Source: JAPOUP01 sp026708635 (GTDB lineage Bacteria; Pseudomonadota; Alphaproteobacteria; Rhodobacterales; Rhodobacteraceae). From it: a DNA stretch of 64,000 bases. The notes beneath the pieces are model-generated. The model ran no database searches and was not told the DNA's origin. It saw only the letters and a program-made list of their open reading frames with translations. The stretch lies in contig OZ241336.1 in NCBI GenBank assembly GCA_965200115.1, forward strand, positions 620,001 through 684,000. The letters run 5' to 3'. A program made the translations under genes and the position numbers. Numbering within the stretch: the stretch's first letter is position 1; each line of letters begins with the position of its first letter. Below, one piece after another: positions 41,157 through 50,033 of the stretch.

Positions 41157-43334
41157 ATGCAGGGACCATTTCCGCTCACACGGGAACTTGTTCTGATCGG
41201 TGGCGGACATACCCACGCGTTGATTCTGCGCCATTGGGGCATGAATCCACTGCCGGGCGTCAGGCTCACCCTGATAAACCCCGGTCCCGAAGCTCCCTAT
41301 ACCGGCATGTTACCGGGCTTTGTCGCCGGCCATTACGATCGTGACGATCTGATGATCGACCTCGTACGACTGACCCGATTTGCCGGAGCCCGGCTTGTTC
41401 TCGGAGCCGCGGAGACGATCGATCCCGCGAACCGGCGCATCCATGTTCCGGGCCGTCATTCGATCCACTACGACATCGCCTCGATAAACATCGGCGTAGG
41501 CTCCGGTCTGCCGGATATTCCCGGGTTTTCCGAATGCGCGGTGGCCGCCAAACCCCTGCAACCCTTTGCCGCCGCGTGGCTCAGGTTCCGCGCGGCGGTC
41601 ATGGACGGAAGCGCGAAAGCGCGGGTCGCGGTGATCGGCGGAGGCGTAGGCGGAGTCGAACTCAGCCTTGCCATTTCCCACGCGATCAGGTCCGCCGGGC
41701 GGACGGTCGATGTCACCATCATCGAGATGGCCAATGCGCTGCCCGGCCTCGGCGCCGGCGTCCGCGCAACACTGCTGGGGGATCTGGACCGTCACGGCAT
41801 TCGCCTCATCGAGGGCGTTACCGTATCGGCCGTTGAACCTGACGTCGTGGCGCTCTCCGACGGAAACGAGGTGCCGGCGCAGTTCACGGTCGGGGTCGCG
41901 GGAGCCAGACCGCAGGACTGGCTTGACTCGACCGGTCTTGACCTCACGCGGGGTTTCGTCACCGTCGACGCGACCCTGAGGAGTTCCGATCCAAACATTT
42001 ACGCCGCCGGTGACTGCGCGACGCTGCCGGCCGCGCGTCCCAGGGCCGGCGTATACGCGGTGCGCCAGGCACCCGTGCTGCACCATAACCTTCGCGCCGC
42101 GCTCTCGGGCGCCGGCAGGCGTGAGTACCGTCCGCAGCGCGATTTCCTCAAGCTGATCTCACGCGGCGGCAGGAGCGGCATCGCCGACAAATACGGCGGA
42201 CGACTGACGGGTCACTGGGTCTGGCGCTGGAAAGATCGCATAGATCGCAGGTTCATGGACAATTTCCATGACCTACCGGCGATGGCCGCACCACGGATTC
42301 CAGCCGAATACGCGAAGGGTCTCGACACGGCGATCGCCGAAAAGGCGCTTTGCGGCGGATGCGGCGCCAAGATCGCGGCCACACCGCTCGCCGAAACGCT
42401 GTCGGCGCTACCGCGCCGCGTACGGGATGACATCCTGACCGGCCCCGGCGACGACGCGGCTATCCTGGGCATGGGCGGAACGACGCAGGCTGTGACGACG
42501 GACCACCTGCGCGCGTTCACGGAAGATCCATGGACAGTGTCGCGCGTCGCGGCAATCCATTCCATGGGCGATATATGGGCGATGGGGGCGAAACCGCAGG
42601 CGGCTTTCGCCACCGTGATCCTGCCGCGCCTGTCAGAGTCTCAGCAGCGTGTGTGGCTCGCTGAGATCATGGCCGCCGCTTCGGACGCGTTCCTGGCCGC
42701 CGGAGCCGAAATAGCGGGTGGGCACAGCTCGCTCGGAAGCGAGCTCACCATCGGGTTCACGGTGACGGGATTGCTCGAACGTCCGGCGATCACGCTGGAC
42801 GGCGCGAAGCCGGGCGACAGGCTGATCCTGACCAAACCTATCGGATCGGGAACGGTTCTCGCCGCCGATATGGCCATGCGGGCGCGGGGCATCTGGACGG
42901 TCCGGACCCTGGAGGAGATGGAGCGTCCACAAGGCCATGCGGCGGAGATCCTGCACGACGCGAATGCCATGACCGACGTCACGGGTTTCGGTCTTGCCGG
43001 CCATCTCATGAATATATGCGGAGCCTCCAAAGTAACCGCACGCCTCAATCTCTCGAAGATACCGCTCCTTGACGGCGCGGGGGAACTGAGCGTTCAGGGC
43101 GTTCGGTCAACGCTCCATTACGGGAACCGGAAAATCGCGAGTCGCATGCGTTTACCCGAAACCGACCTCGCCGAACTGCTCTTCGATCCGCAAACCGCTG
43201 GCGGACTGCTTGCATCCGTCCCGTCGGATACCGCGCGTGACCGGCTTCTCGCCTTGCGGAACGCGGGCTACCCCGCCGCAGGAATCGGCTGGCTCGCCGA
43301 AGGCCCCCCGTTCATCGAGGTCCTTGGGCCGTAA
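41157..43334 (+). CDS. selD: SelD selenophosphate synthase fused to an N-terminal FAD oxidoreductase
   Basis: A 725-residue fusion. Residues 1 to about 360 form an NDH-2-like FAD/NAD(P) domain: LVLIGGGHTHALILRHWGM, VAVIGGGVGGVELSLAISHA and IYAAGDCATLP. Residues from about 390 onward are SelD: catalytic Cys and Lys in LCGGCGAKIA, then GPGDDAAIL, VTTDHLRAFTEDPWTVSRVA, GGHSSLGSELTIGF and LFDPQTAGGLLASVP. SelD makes selenophosphate from selenide and ATP; the N-terminal flavoprotein may help to reduce or deliver selenium. No Sec codon is used at the active site. It is convergent with mnmH, whose 3' end it overlaps by 67 bases. Confidence 0.95.
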   Translation: MQGPFPLTRELVLIGGGHTHALILRHWGMNPLPGVRLTLINPGPEAPYTGMLPGFVAGHYDRDDLMIDLVRLTRFAGARLVLGAAETIDPANRRIHVPGRHSIHYDIASINIGVGSGLPDIPGFSECAVAAKPLQPFAAAWLRFRAAVMDGSAKARVAVIGGGVGGVELSLAISHAIRSAGRTVDVTIIEMANALPGLGAGVRATLLGDLDRHGIRLIEGVTVSAVEPDVVALSDGNEVPAQFTVGVAGARPQDWLDSTGLDLTRGFVTVDATLRSSDPNIYAAGDCATLPAARPRAGVYAVRQAPVLHHNLRAALSGAGRREYRPQRDFLKLISRGGRSGIADKYGGRLTGHWVWRWKDRIDRRFMDNFHDLPAMAAPRIPAEYAKGLDTAIAEKALCGGCGAKIAATPLAETLSALPRRVRDDILTGPGDDAAILGMGGTTQAVTTDHLRAFTEDPWTVSRVAAIHSMGDIWAMGAKPQAAFATVILPRLSESQQRVWLAEIMAAASDAFLAAGAEIAGGHSSLGSELTIGFTVTGLLERPAITLDGAKPGDRLILTKPIGSGTVLAADMAMRARGIWTVRTLEEMERPQGHAAEILHDANAMTDVTGFGLAGHLMNICGASKVTARLNLSKIPLLDGAGELSVQGVRSTLHYGNRKIASRMRLPETDLAELLFDPQTAGGLLASVPSDTARDRLLALRNAGYPAAGIGWLAEGPPFIEVLGP

Positions 43335-44380
43335 CGCGATAAAATCGCGCAAATCCGGTCGGCGGCTCGGTCCAGTTCCGGGTCGGTCAGATCGTCGGAT
43401 ACGACCTCTCCGCATAGCGCCGCCTCCCGGGCCACCCGCGATTTCCCGTAACGAATGTCGTAGTGCCGCCGCATCAGTTCCCCGGCGAGGGTTTCGAACG
43501 CGCCGGCGTCCGCCAGTTCCTGCCAGGCCTTCACCCGGGCATGGCCCTGGAATTTCGCGAACTTCTCCAGAGCGCGCCGCAGCGCGGACCGGTTCCCGGT
43601 AAGTTCGGAATACGCGCGCGCCAGATATCTGGCGCGCGCGTCGAAAGGGGCGGAGAGCCTGATCCTGTCGGCCTCACGCATGGCCCGCCACAGAGAGGAA
43701 GGCAGCTGCAGGTTACCCACTCTGCTCGATTCGGCCTCGGCGACAACGGGACGCTCCGGGTCAAGTCCGATGAGCTCCCGCGCGAGCGAACTCTCAAAAG
43801 TTTTCTGCGACGGCTGCGGCTCGTTTACCGCCCCCAACAACGATCCACGGTGGGCAGCCAACGCCTCCAGATCCAATGTCTGCACGCCACGGGCCTTAAG
43901 CCTGCCCAGGATCTCCGTTTTCGCGGTACCGGTATTGCCGTCGAGCAGAACCAAACGGTGGGGCAATGGCGAATCACGCAGCATCGCGACCACAAGTCGA
44001 CGGTAGGCGCGGTATCCGCCGACGAGGGTTCCGGCGCGCCACCCGATCTGTGACAGAATCGACGCGAAGGATTCCGAACGCTGCCCGCCTCTCCAGCAAT
44101 AGACAAGCGGGCGCCAGCTCCCGTCCCTGTCGCCGAGGGCACTCTCTATATGTCGCGCCGCATTCCTTGCGATTAGGGCGGCGCCGACCTTCCGCGCATT
44201 GAATGGCGACACCTGCGTGTAGATCACGCCAACCCGCGCGCGCTCATCATTGGACAGCACCGGTAGCGACATAGCCCCCGGAATATGGTCATCGACGAAT
44301 TCAGCGGGCGAGCGGACGTCAATCACACTGTCATACGGTGCGTGATATATCTCATCCAAGCTGGAGATCCTGAGCGTCAT
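43268..44380 (-). CDS. mnmH: tRNA 2-selenouridine synthase
   Basis: A 370-residue enzyme with an N-terminal rhodanese domain (SVIDVRSPAEFVDDHIPGAM; active Cys in VYCWRGGQRSESF) and a P-loop domain (LLDGNTGTAKTEIL, LDLEALAAHRGSLLG). MnmH (SelU/YbbB) swaps sulfur for selenium at the wobble uridine of some tRNAs, using selenophosphate from SelD, which is encoded next door on the other strand. The ATG at 44380 begins MTLRISSLDEIY, a typical start. The last 67 bases overlap the 3' end of selD. Confidence 0.94.
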   Translation of the reverse strand: MTLRISSLDEIYHAPYDSVIDVRSPAEFVDDHIPGAMSLPVLSNDERARVGVIYTQVSPFNARKVGAALIARNAARHIESALGDRDGSWRPLVYCWRGGQRSESFASILSQIGWRAGTLVGGYRAYRRLVVAMLRDSPLPHRLVLLDGNTGTAKTEILGRLKARGVQTLDLEALAAHRGSLLGAVNEPQPSQKTFESSLARELIGLDPERPVVAEAESSRVGNLQLPSSLWRAMREADRIRLSAPFDARARYLARAYSELTGNRSALRRALEKFAKFQGHARVKAWQELADAGAFETLAGELMRRHYDIRYGKSRVAREAALCGEVVSDDLTDPELDRAADRICAILSRYGPRTSMNGGPSASQPIPAAG

Positions 44381-44902
44381 GCGAAACGATTTATCCAATT
44401 GGGCGGTCAATGGCCAACATGGCGACATCCGGCACTTCAGCTAGGGAGGCTTCGCCTCAGACCGACGAGTGTGGTCCGTTGGCGTGAAGGAGGACTCCGC
44501 CCGCTGTTCCGCTCCGCGGTGTGACCCGCCTGATTCAGCCCGAGGGCTGGGTTGGCTTATGATAGCCATGTGGGGAACCCATCGTTCGGAGTCCCGGAGA
44601 TGACGATAGCACGCTCGGCCGGTGCCGTCCTTGACAATCACGTGACGCTCGAACTACCGCCAGCGTCAGCGCGAGGGAGATTGTCGCGCGCACCGTGTTT
44701 TCCTTTTCGTTCCTGCGGACAAGGGCCCCGGTCCATCGAAGTCCCCGAAGGGAAGGCGGACCGGGGACTTCGGCGAAGCCTCGCGGGACGGGGTTCGCCT
44801 AGCCCTCTTCCAAGGCTAATCCGTCGGTATCAGGGTTTCGGCCGTACGTCAAACGGGAACCCCTTGCCATCGCTGGCTGGGGTCAGTTTCTAGTGGTCAA
44901 TT
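44381..44902. other. Region between mnmH and the IS, with a gene scrap and hairpins
   Basis: At 44600-44662 the plus strand reads MTIARSAGAVLDNHVTLELP, which resembles the first residues of a mobile-element-borne protein I cannot name; it breaks off. A 10-bp inverted repeat (CGAAGTCCCC with GGGGACTTCG) lies around 44737-44773. Nothing else is supported. Confidence 0.35.
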
Positions 44903-46404
44903 GAGCCTCTTGCAGAACTCCGCGGTTGAGCGGGTTTCTCCCTGAAAACGGGCTTTTTCGACGGCTCGGCCTGGATATGGAGCCGTCCCTCCTGTATTAA
45001 AGGGGTGTTAGAACCACAACATACGGGGAGACGGCCCCATGTCCGTGGGAGAGTTCGTATCAGACGCCTGGCACCGGTTCCAGGGGGAACTTTTCCCCTT
45101 CCTCGCCGGGGAGGTCGGTCCGCTGGGGAAGACGCACCGCAGGTTCGTCGCCGTGCCGGGCCTCGCCCCGGTGGAGCGGCATCTCCATTACGGCCACCGC
45201 GGCGTCGGGCACCCGCCCGCCGACCGCAACGCGCCGGCGCGGGCCCTCCCGGCCAGGGCGGTGTGGGACCTTCCGACCACGCGGGCCCTGATCGACCGGT
45301 TGCCTTGCGACCCGACGCCGCGGGCTGTGCGGCCGGTCGCCGCGTGTCGGAGGTGCCGAGCGCGTCGGCCCTCTCGCGCGCCTTCGCGTGGTTCGCGGAG
45401 ACCCGGCCGCACGGGCGGGTGCGCGGGGCGCTTGTCAGGGCCGCCTACGAGGGCTCGGTCGTCGGCCACATCTCCCGGGACTCCACGGCGATCGCCGGAC
45501 GGGAGCGGCCGGCGCCCAAGCCGAGGCCGGAGCGGAAACCGAAACGGAAGCCGGGACGCCCCGGGAAGGGCGAGGAGGCCGTGAGGGAGCCGACCCGTCC
45601 GGGCGGCAGCTCGGGGGCGGCCTGTCCACGGGGGAGATGGTGGCGGAACTGCCGAAGGCCCGCGACGTCGGCGCCAAGCGGAACGCGAAGGGATACAGGG
45701 AGAGCTGGCGCGGCTACAGGCTCCATATCGACGCCGCCGACGGCGACGTCCCGGTGAGCCGCCTCCTCACCCCGGCGTCGCCGCACGGCAGCCAGGCCGC
45801 GATCCCGCTCGCCCGGATGACCGCGGAACGCGTCGACCACCGCTACGGGCTCATGGACGCGGCCTGCGACTCCCGGGAGATCGGGCTGCACGCCCGCATG
45901 GCGGGGCGGGTGGCGATAATCGACGCCAATCCCCGGCGCGACGCGGCGATGGGGGCGCGCCTCGCCGGGGAGGCCTTGGCCCGGCGCAGGGCGGGCCACG
46001 TCCGCCACGACCGCGCGCGCCACCGGCGGCGCCCGGCGTGGAGAGGGTGAACTCCGCCCCCAGGGACTCGTACGGGGGATGCCATGTCCGCGTGCGCGGG
46101 CACGCCAAGGTCGCCTGCCACCCGTTCTTCGGCGTGCTGGCCCTGACGGTCGACCGGCTGATGCGGCTCACGATCTGACGCCGCCGGTTCCGGTGCCACC
46201 GTCCGACGCCGACGCCGCCCCGGAACGGGACGGCGCGCCCGCCCGTGCGCGGACATCGCCCGACGGGCCAGAAACCGCGACATTCCGCCACACCTTTGCC
46301 CTCCGGCTCGCCCCGGAGACCCCGGAGTCCGGTGTCGGAACCCCGGCGGACGCGCCGAAGGCTGGCCACGGCCGCCGGAACCGCGATAATTGTGCAAGAG
46401 GCTC
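44903..46404 (+). mobile_element. IS element, long copy (IS5-like DDE, 1502 bp)
   Basis: Ends are GAGCCTCTTGCAGAACTCCG at 44903 and its imperfect inverse ending ...GCAAGAGGCTC at 46404. ATT flanks both sides and may be a 3-bp target duplication. It is the parent form of the 913-bp copy at 5113-6025, and a scrap of it is at 8350-8445. Confidence 0.85.
45039..46179 (+). pseudogene. DDE transposase of the long IS copy, three frameshifts
   Basis: Start MSVGEFVSDAWHRFQGELFP. The reading frame changes near 45305-45345 (into SASALSRAFAWFAETRPHGR and HISRDSTAI, with the first catalytic Asp), near 45600-45640 (into NAKGYRESWRGYRLHIDAAD and LMDAACDSREI) and near 46035 (into VRVRGHAKVACHPFFGVLAL). All parts of an IS5/DDE_Tnp_1-type transposase are present, but no single frame links them. 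Confidence 0.8.
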
Positions 46405-46418
46405 ATTTGATCATTTCC

Positions 46419-46457
46419 AAGAAAAAAGCATACGAGGGGCGGCCCGAAGACCGCCCC
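46419..46457 (-). terminator. Rho-independent terminator of the lipoprotein gene
   Basis: On the minus strand a stem GGGGCGGTC/GGCCGCCCC with a TTCG tetraloop is followed within a few bases by TTTTTT. It lies about 50 bases after the lipoprotein stop and next to the IS end. Confidence 0.8.
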
Positions 46458-46505
46458 CGACGCGCCCGCCGGAGCGGACGCAGTGTCCGTCAGTGACGGG
46501 AAGGG

Positions 46506-47723
46506 TTACTTGTTATCGGCGTGATAGACGCCCGTAACCTGGCCGCCATCGGCAAAGTAGCCGTCAAAATCGCCGACGACTCCGGAAGGACGAGATGCCG
46601 CCTTGCCGTAAAGCCTGCCGGTCCAGTCGCCCGTTTTGACGTTGGTGCCGCCAGACGTGGTGCCTTGATCAAATACACGGTCCGCTGTTGTTGGCGAGCC
46701 GGTTGAATCATCCGCGTTATCGGCGATCTTTCCGAGTTTTAGCGACCAGCCCGTGTTCACGGCCATTCCCTCGAAATTCGTGACGGTGCCCTCAAGCGTC
46801 GTTCCATCACCGTCGAACGTTGCCGTAAGGCTGGCGTCCGCCGTGAAGGTGCCCGCGTTATCGCCCATCACGGAAACCCCGTGAGCGTTATCCGTGCCGC
46901 TATAGGTGGCCGTGTTGTTTACGGCGAGGGCATCCTTCATCACGGAGGCGGCGTTTAAAACGCTCGTTCCATCCCCCAGAAGCCTGGCTCGCCGATATAC
47001 GGTGGAATCGCCGCTTGCGGTGTCTATCCAGTACCCCCATTCCGCATGTTCAGCGCTGGGGGTGACCGCTTCGTAATTACCCGACGAGTCCGATGCTTTC
47101 TTCCAGAAATTATTGTCCAGACCCGTGTCTGGAATGAAGTACCAACCGGCTCCCAGGGTTCTCTTGTTTGAGGCACACTCAGTGTTGGCGGCGCAGTGGA
47201 ACATGCCATCAATGCCCTTATAGGTGGAATCTATGGCTCCATTGCCGCCCGGAAATGGATTTGATCCTGGGACCTCGTACCCGTTTGCCGAAACCGCACG
47301 CTGCACCCGTCCGTTGCCATCGATGTCCTTCTCGACCACGGTCAGGATCTCATCCCAGTACTTGCCCCCGACTGAATGGCCGTAGGCCACGGCGTTAACT
47401 CTTGTGTCGCTACTGCGTGCCGCTAATACTCTAATGGTCCCGGCATCGGTAAGAAGGGTCGCTGCCGTAGCTCCCTTAAGCTTTGCATCGGGTGTCGGAT
47501 CGGGCGGGCATTTGTCGGCGGCGGCCGCGGCCGCCGCAGCCGCTGTCGATCCCGTACCCGTTACCGTCGTACCGTTGGAGCAAGTTGTGTTGTTGGTGAA
47601 GGCAGTGCCACCGCCACCGCCACCCGTTCCCGGAGTGCCGCTCCCCCCGCCGCATCCGGCCAGTGCGAGCGCTCCCGCGAGCGTTAGCGCGGGCATCATC
47701 AGTTTCGATATTCTCATTTTCAT
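46506..47723 (-). CDS. Surface lipoprotein, TbpB/Slam-substrate-like
   Basis: A 405-residue lipoprotein. The signal peptide ends in the lipobox ALAGC near residue 23, followed by a Gly/Ser/Thr-rich linker and a poly-Ala run (TGSTAAAAAAAAADKC). The C-terminal 200 residues are beta-rich with repeated GxxxGF-like strands (TLEGTVTNFEGMAVNTGWSL, GVVGDFDGYFADGGQVTGVY), as in TbpB-like barrels exported by Slam. No Slam gene is in the window. The gene lies 22 bases after the porin gene and is probably co-transcribed. AAGGA precedes the ATG. Function unknown. Confidence 0.75.
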   Translation of the reverse strand: MKMRISKLMMPALTLAGALALAGCGGGSGTPGTGGGGGGTAFTNNTTCSNGTTVTGTGSTAAAAAAAAADKCPPDPTPDAKLKGATAATLLTDAGTIRVLAARSSDTRVNAVAYGHSVGGKYWDEILTVVEKDIDGNGRVQRAVSANGYEVPGSNPFPGGNGAIDSTYKGIDGMFHCAANTECASNKRTLGAGWYFIPDTGLDNNFWKKASDSSGNYEAVTPSAEHAEWGYWIDTASGDSTVYRRARLLGDGTSVLNAASVMKDALAVNNTATYSGTDNAHGVSVMGDNAGTFTADASLTATFDGDGTTLEGTVTNFEGMAVNTGWSLKLGKIADNADDSTGSPTTADRVFDQGTTSGGTNVKTGDWTGRLYGKAASRPSGVVGDFDGYFADGGQVTGVYHADNK

Positions 47724-47745
47724 GTTTTCCTTTTCCTGTCAGCGA

Positions 47746-49047
47746 TCAGAACGCGAACTTCACGCCGAGAGACCACTTGTTCGCGTCAATCGTGCGGTCG
47801 TGCCCGCCCGTGCCGCTGCCCGAAAGCGTCCTCGCGTTCGTCACCCCGCGATACGTCCAGTCGTGTTCGGTCTCGTGGCTTCCGACGCCGAACTGGAGGG
47901 ACGCGCCGCCGCCCAGGTCATAGGCGATGTCGAGGCCCACGCCGGTCACGGTTTCCTCGTGCGCGTAATGGGTATCCGTCGCCGCGTTCGCCGCGCTGTT
48001 CGGGTCAACCGTGGACTCCGTGACCTTGCTTCCGGCGTTCACGCCCAGCGAGATCGCGCCGACCGTGTAGCCGAGGCCCACGCCAAGGTGCGTGCTCTCA
48101 ACGTCGGCGGTCTGGGTGACGGCCGCGCTGCCGGTGCCGGTGGTGTGGCTGCCGTCGGCCTCCATCACGGAGGCGTTCAGCGTGACCGAGAACGCGCCCG
48201 CGTCGCCGCCGAAGTCCATCTTCGCGCTTCCGCCGACTATGGTTCCCTCGACCTCACGGCCGGGGACGTTCGCTCCCGCGCCTGTCGGGAACGCGGTCGC
48301 GGCGGTGTGCCAGATACCCCGGCCCTCGTTGGCCGCGGTCGCCGGGTCGTCCGAACCGTCCCTGATGGCGTGGTCCCAGCTGCCGGCCTGGTAGCCGCCG
48401 CCGAGCGTCACCGTACCCGCGCCCATCGGCATGGCGAACGTGCCGCCAAGGCCGAGGATCGGGTCCATGGAAGTTCCTCCGGGCAGGCCGTCGTTGCTGT
48501 CGTCGCTCAGCTCGACGGAGGCGGCCATGCTGAAGCCGGAGCCTATGGAACGGTCCCAGCGCAGGATCTGGCCGTCATGCTTGCCGTCAAGGCCGCTGTT
48601 GCCGTTCCACGCGCCGTGCTCGGAGTCGGAGCGGATGCCTCCGGAGCCGACCTCGGTCATCGCCCAGTCATAGGCACCGTCGGTGTCGCCCATCGTCAGG
48701 GTACCGAAGCCGTCCGGGTCGCTCATGTGGATGGCGATCCCGCCGTGCTCGTCGTCGTCGTTCGCGGTGTCGCGCGGATGCGACGTGGAGGTCTTTCCGA
48801 CGTTGTCGATGTCGCTCAGGTCAACGGCGGTGCCGAACGTCACGCCCGCGTCGGTCGTGCCGGTCATGGTGAAGGTCACGTCAACGTCGGTGTGAAGCCG
48901 TACGCTGTCGTCCTTGGAACCGGCGACGCCCATCTCGGCGACGCCGCTTAGGGTTATGGCCGGAGCCATGTCCATCATCGCGTCCTGCGCGAATGCCACG
49001 CCAGCGCTCATTCCCAGCGCGCTCGTGGCGAGAAGTACTCTTTTCAT
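47746..49047 (-). CDS. Outer-membrane porin (Rhodobacterales type)
   Basis: A 433-residue beta-barrel protein. The signal peptide MKRVLLATSALGMSAGVAFA is followed by an acidic barrel (ITLSGVAEMGVAG, HMSDPDGFGTLTMGDTDGAY) ending in the C-terminal Phe signal WSLGVKFAF read by the BAM complex. It would be a general trimeric porin. Its upstream region is AT-rich (a run of A/T around 49110-49160) and carries an array of 22-bp dyad repeats from about 49181, both suggesting strong and regulated expression. Confidence 0.88.
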   Translation of the reverse strand: MKRVLLATSALGMSAGVAFAQDAMMDMAPAITLSGVAEMGVAGSKDDSVRLHTDVDVTFTMTGTTDAGVTFGTAVDLSDIDNVGKTSTSHPRDTANDDDEHGGIAIHMSDPDGFGTLTMGDTDGAYDWAMTEVGSGGIRSDSEHGAWNGNSGLDGKHDGQILRWDRSIGSGFSMAASVELSDDSNDGLPGGTSMDPILGLGGTFAMPMGAGTVTLGGGYQAGSWDHAIRDGSDDPATAANEGRGIWHTAATAFPTGAGANVPGREVEGTIVGGSAKMDFGGDAGAFSVTLNASVMEADGSHTTGTGSAAVTQTADVESTHLGVGLGYTVGAISLGVNAGSKVTESTVDPNSAANAATDTHYAHEETVTGVGLDIAYDLGGGASLQFGVGSHETEHDWTYRGVTNARTLSGSGTGGHDRTIDANKWSLGVKFAF

Positions 49048-49180
49048 CGTAGATTCTCCGTTTGGTTTGACGAAGCCTCATGGCCTCGCGGACCCGAATC
49101 TAGATGGAGATATATACTATTTAAGGTACTAAAATTATTTTTTTATCAATATGTAGTAGTTTTGCAACATATGGATTTCA

Positions 49181-49275
49181 GGCCACGGTTGCGTGAATTA
49201 CAGGCTACGCATCCGTGAATTCCGGGCTACGGTTCCGTGAATTACAGGCCACGGTTGCGTGAAATGCAGGCCACG
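49181..49275. repeat. 22-bp tandem dyad repeats upstream of the porin gene
   Basis: Four full units and a partial fifth: GGCCACGGTTGCGTGAATTa, GGCTACGCATCCGTGAATTc, GGCTACGGTTCCGTGAATTa, GGCCACGGTTGCGTGAAATg, GGCCACGGACCCGG, each followed by a 2-base joint. Every full unit contains the dyad (C/T)ACGnnnnCGTG. The 22-bp spacing puts each dyad on the same face of the helix. It lies 130-230 bp upstream of the porin start. Confidence 0.85.
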
Positions 49276-49335
49276 GACCCGGTTCGCGGAAAATTCGGCC
49301 TTTACATCCCCGCGCTTTCCCCTAACCTGATTCCC

Positions 49336-49457
49336 GCAGCTAAAGTCTCAATGACCCGCTATGCCGGGTCGCCCGCCGAATACGCCTGACCCGGCGAGGG
49401 GTAGCTCCCCGAGCCCTGGCCAATAGGCGGGGCTTTCTTCATCATTGAGACTGCTGC
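49336..49457 (+). ncRNA. Candidate structured RNA (multibranch leader)
   Basis: The ends pair: GTCTCAATGA (49345-49354) with TCATTGAGAC (49442-49451), extended by GCAGC (49336-49340) with GCTGC (49453-49457) across a small bulge. Inside are three hairpins: GCCGGGTC/GACCCGGC (49363-49370, 49388-49395), GGGG/CCCC (49398-49410) and GCCCT..GGCC-AATA-GGC..GGGGC (49413-49433), the last followed by TTTCTTC. It stands 40 bases before the HTH gene at 49497. A miniature inverted-repeat element is the alternative. Confidence 0.5.
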
Positions 49458-49461
49458 AACG

Positions 49462-49479
49462 GCCCGGCACCCGCCGGGC
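49462..49479 (+). promoter_or_regulatory. Hairpin just before the HTH-gene ribosome-binding site
   Basis: GCCCGGC-ACCC-GCCGGGC, a perfect 7-bp stem, ends eight bases before the GGGAG ribosome-binding site of the gene at 49497. With the larger structure upstream it makes an unusually folded leader. Confidence 0.55.
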
Positions 49480-49496
49480 TGGAGCGGGAGACCAAG

Positions 49497-49922
49497 ATGG
49501 CTGGAAGCAAGGAACGGAACCTGACCGCCCGGGGGCTTTGGAGATGGATCGCGCGGGAGCGGAAGAAGCGCGGCATCAGCCGCGCCGAGTTCGCCCGCAG
49601 GCTCGGGATACACCGGGAGTCGCTCTACAAGATCGAGGAGGTCCAGAACGGCGCCTCCCTCGCCTCGACGCTTCTGGACGCGCTGGAGGAGCTCGGCGCA
49701 TTGGGGGCCGTCGCCGAGATAGACGGCATGGACTTGCGCGGAACGGTGCTGACGTCGCTGTCAAAGGATGAGGCGGAGAGGTACGACGCCATCGCGGAGG
49801 ACAGCAACCTCACCCGGGGAGAGGCGATCCTCCAGCTCGCGGCGGAGGGGCTGCTCGCCAGACGGCGGGCGGGTCGCCCGAATGGCAAGGCCGCCTCCGG
49901 GGACGGGCCGACGGACCGCTGA
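49497..49922 (+). CDS. HTH (XRE-like) regulator, copy 1
   Basis: A 141-residue DNA-binding protein. The helix-turn-helix is GISRAEFARRLGIHRESLYK at about residues 26-45. A C-terminal region (ERYDAIAEDSNLTRGEAILQ, LAAEGLLARRRAGR) resembles a ribbon-helix-helix or a second helical motif. ATG has GGGAG seven bases upstream. A clear paralogue starts at 50034 in the same direction, so the pair arose by tandem duplication. Targets are unknown; the folded leader and nearby dyad array are candidates. Confidence 0.75.
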   Translation: MAGSKERNLTARGLWRWIARERKKRGISRAEFARRLGIHRESLYKIEEVQNGASLASTLLDALEELGALGAVAEIDGMDLRGTVLTSLSKDEAERYDAIAEDSNLTRGEAILQLAAEGLLARRRAGRPNGKAASGDGPTDR

Positions 49923-50033
49923 CGGGGCCGTCCCGGCGGAGGGCGGGCCGCGGCCCGTCACGGCCGCCCGCGGCGGCTTCCGTAATGGACGCCCCCGATT
50001 GCCGGCCCCCGCCCCTGTCCGTATACGGGGCGA

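Noticed and set aside
47404..48951. Long plus-strand open frame (515 codons) opposite the lipoprotein and porin genes
   Set aside because: Antisense shadow: the minus strand has two proteins with signal peptides and known folds, and the plus frame has no motif or ribosome-binding site.
49181..49275. CRISPR array
   Set aside because: The 22-bp units are contiguous with no unique spacers, and no cas gene is present.
49181..49275. Iteron-type replication origin
   Set aside because: No replication-initiator gene or DnaA boxes nearby, and the array lies at a promoter-distal distance from a porin.
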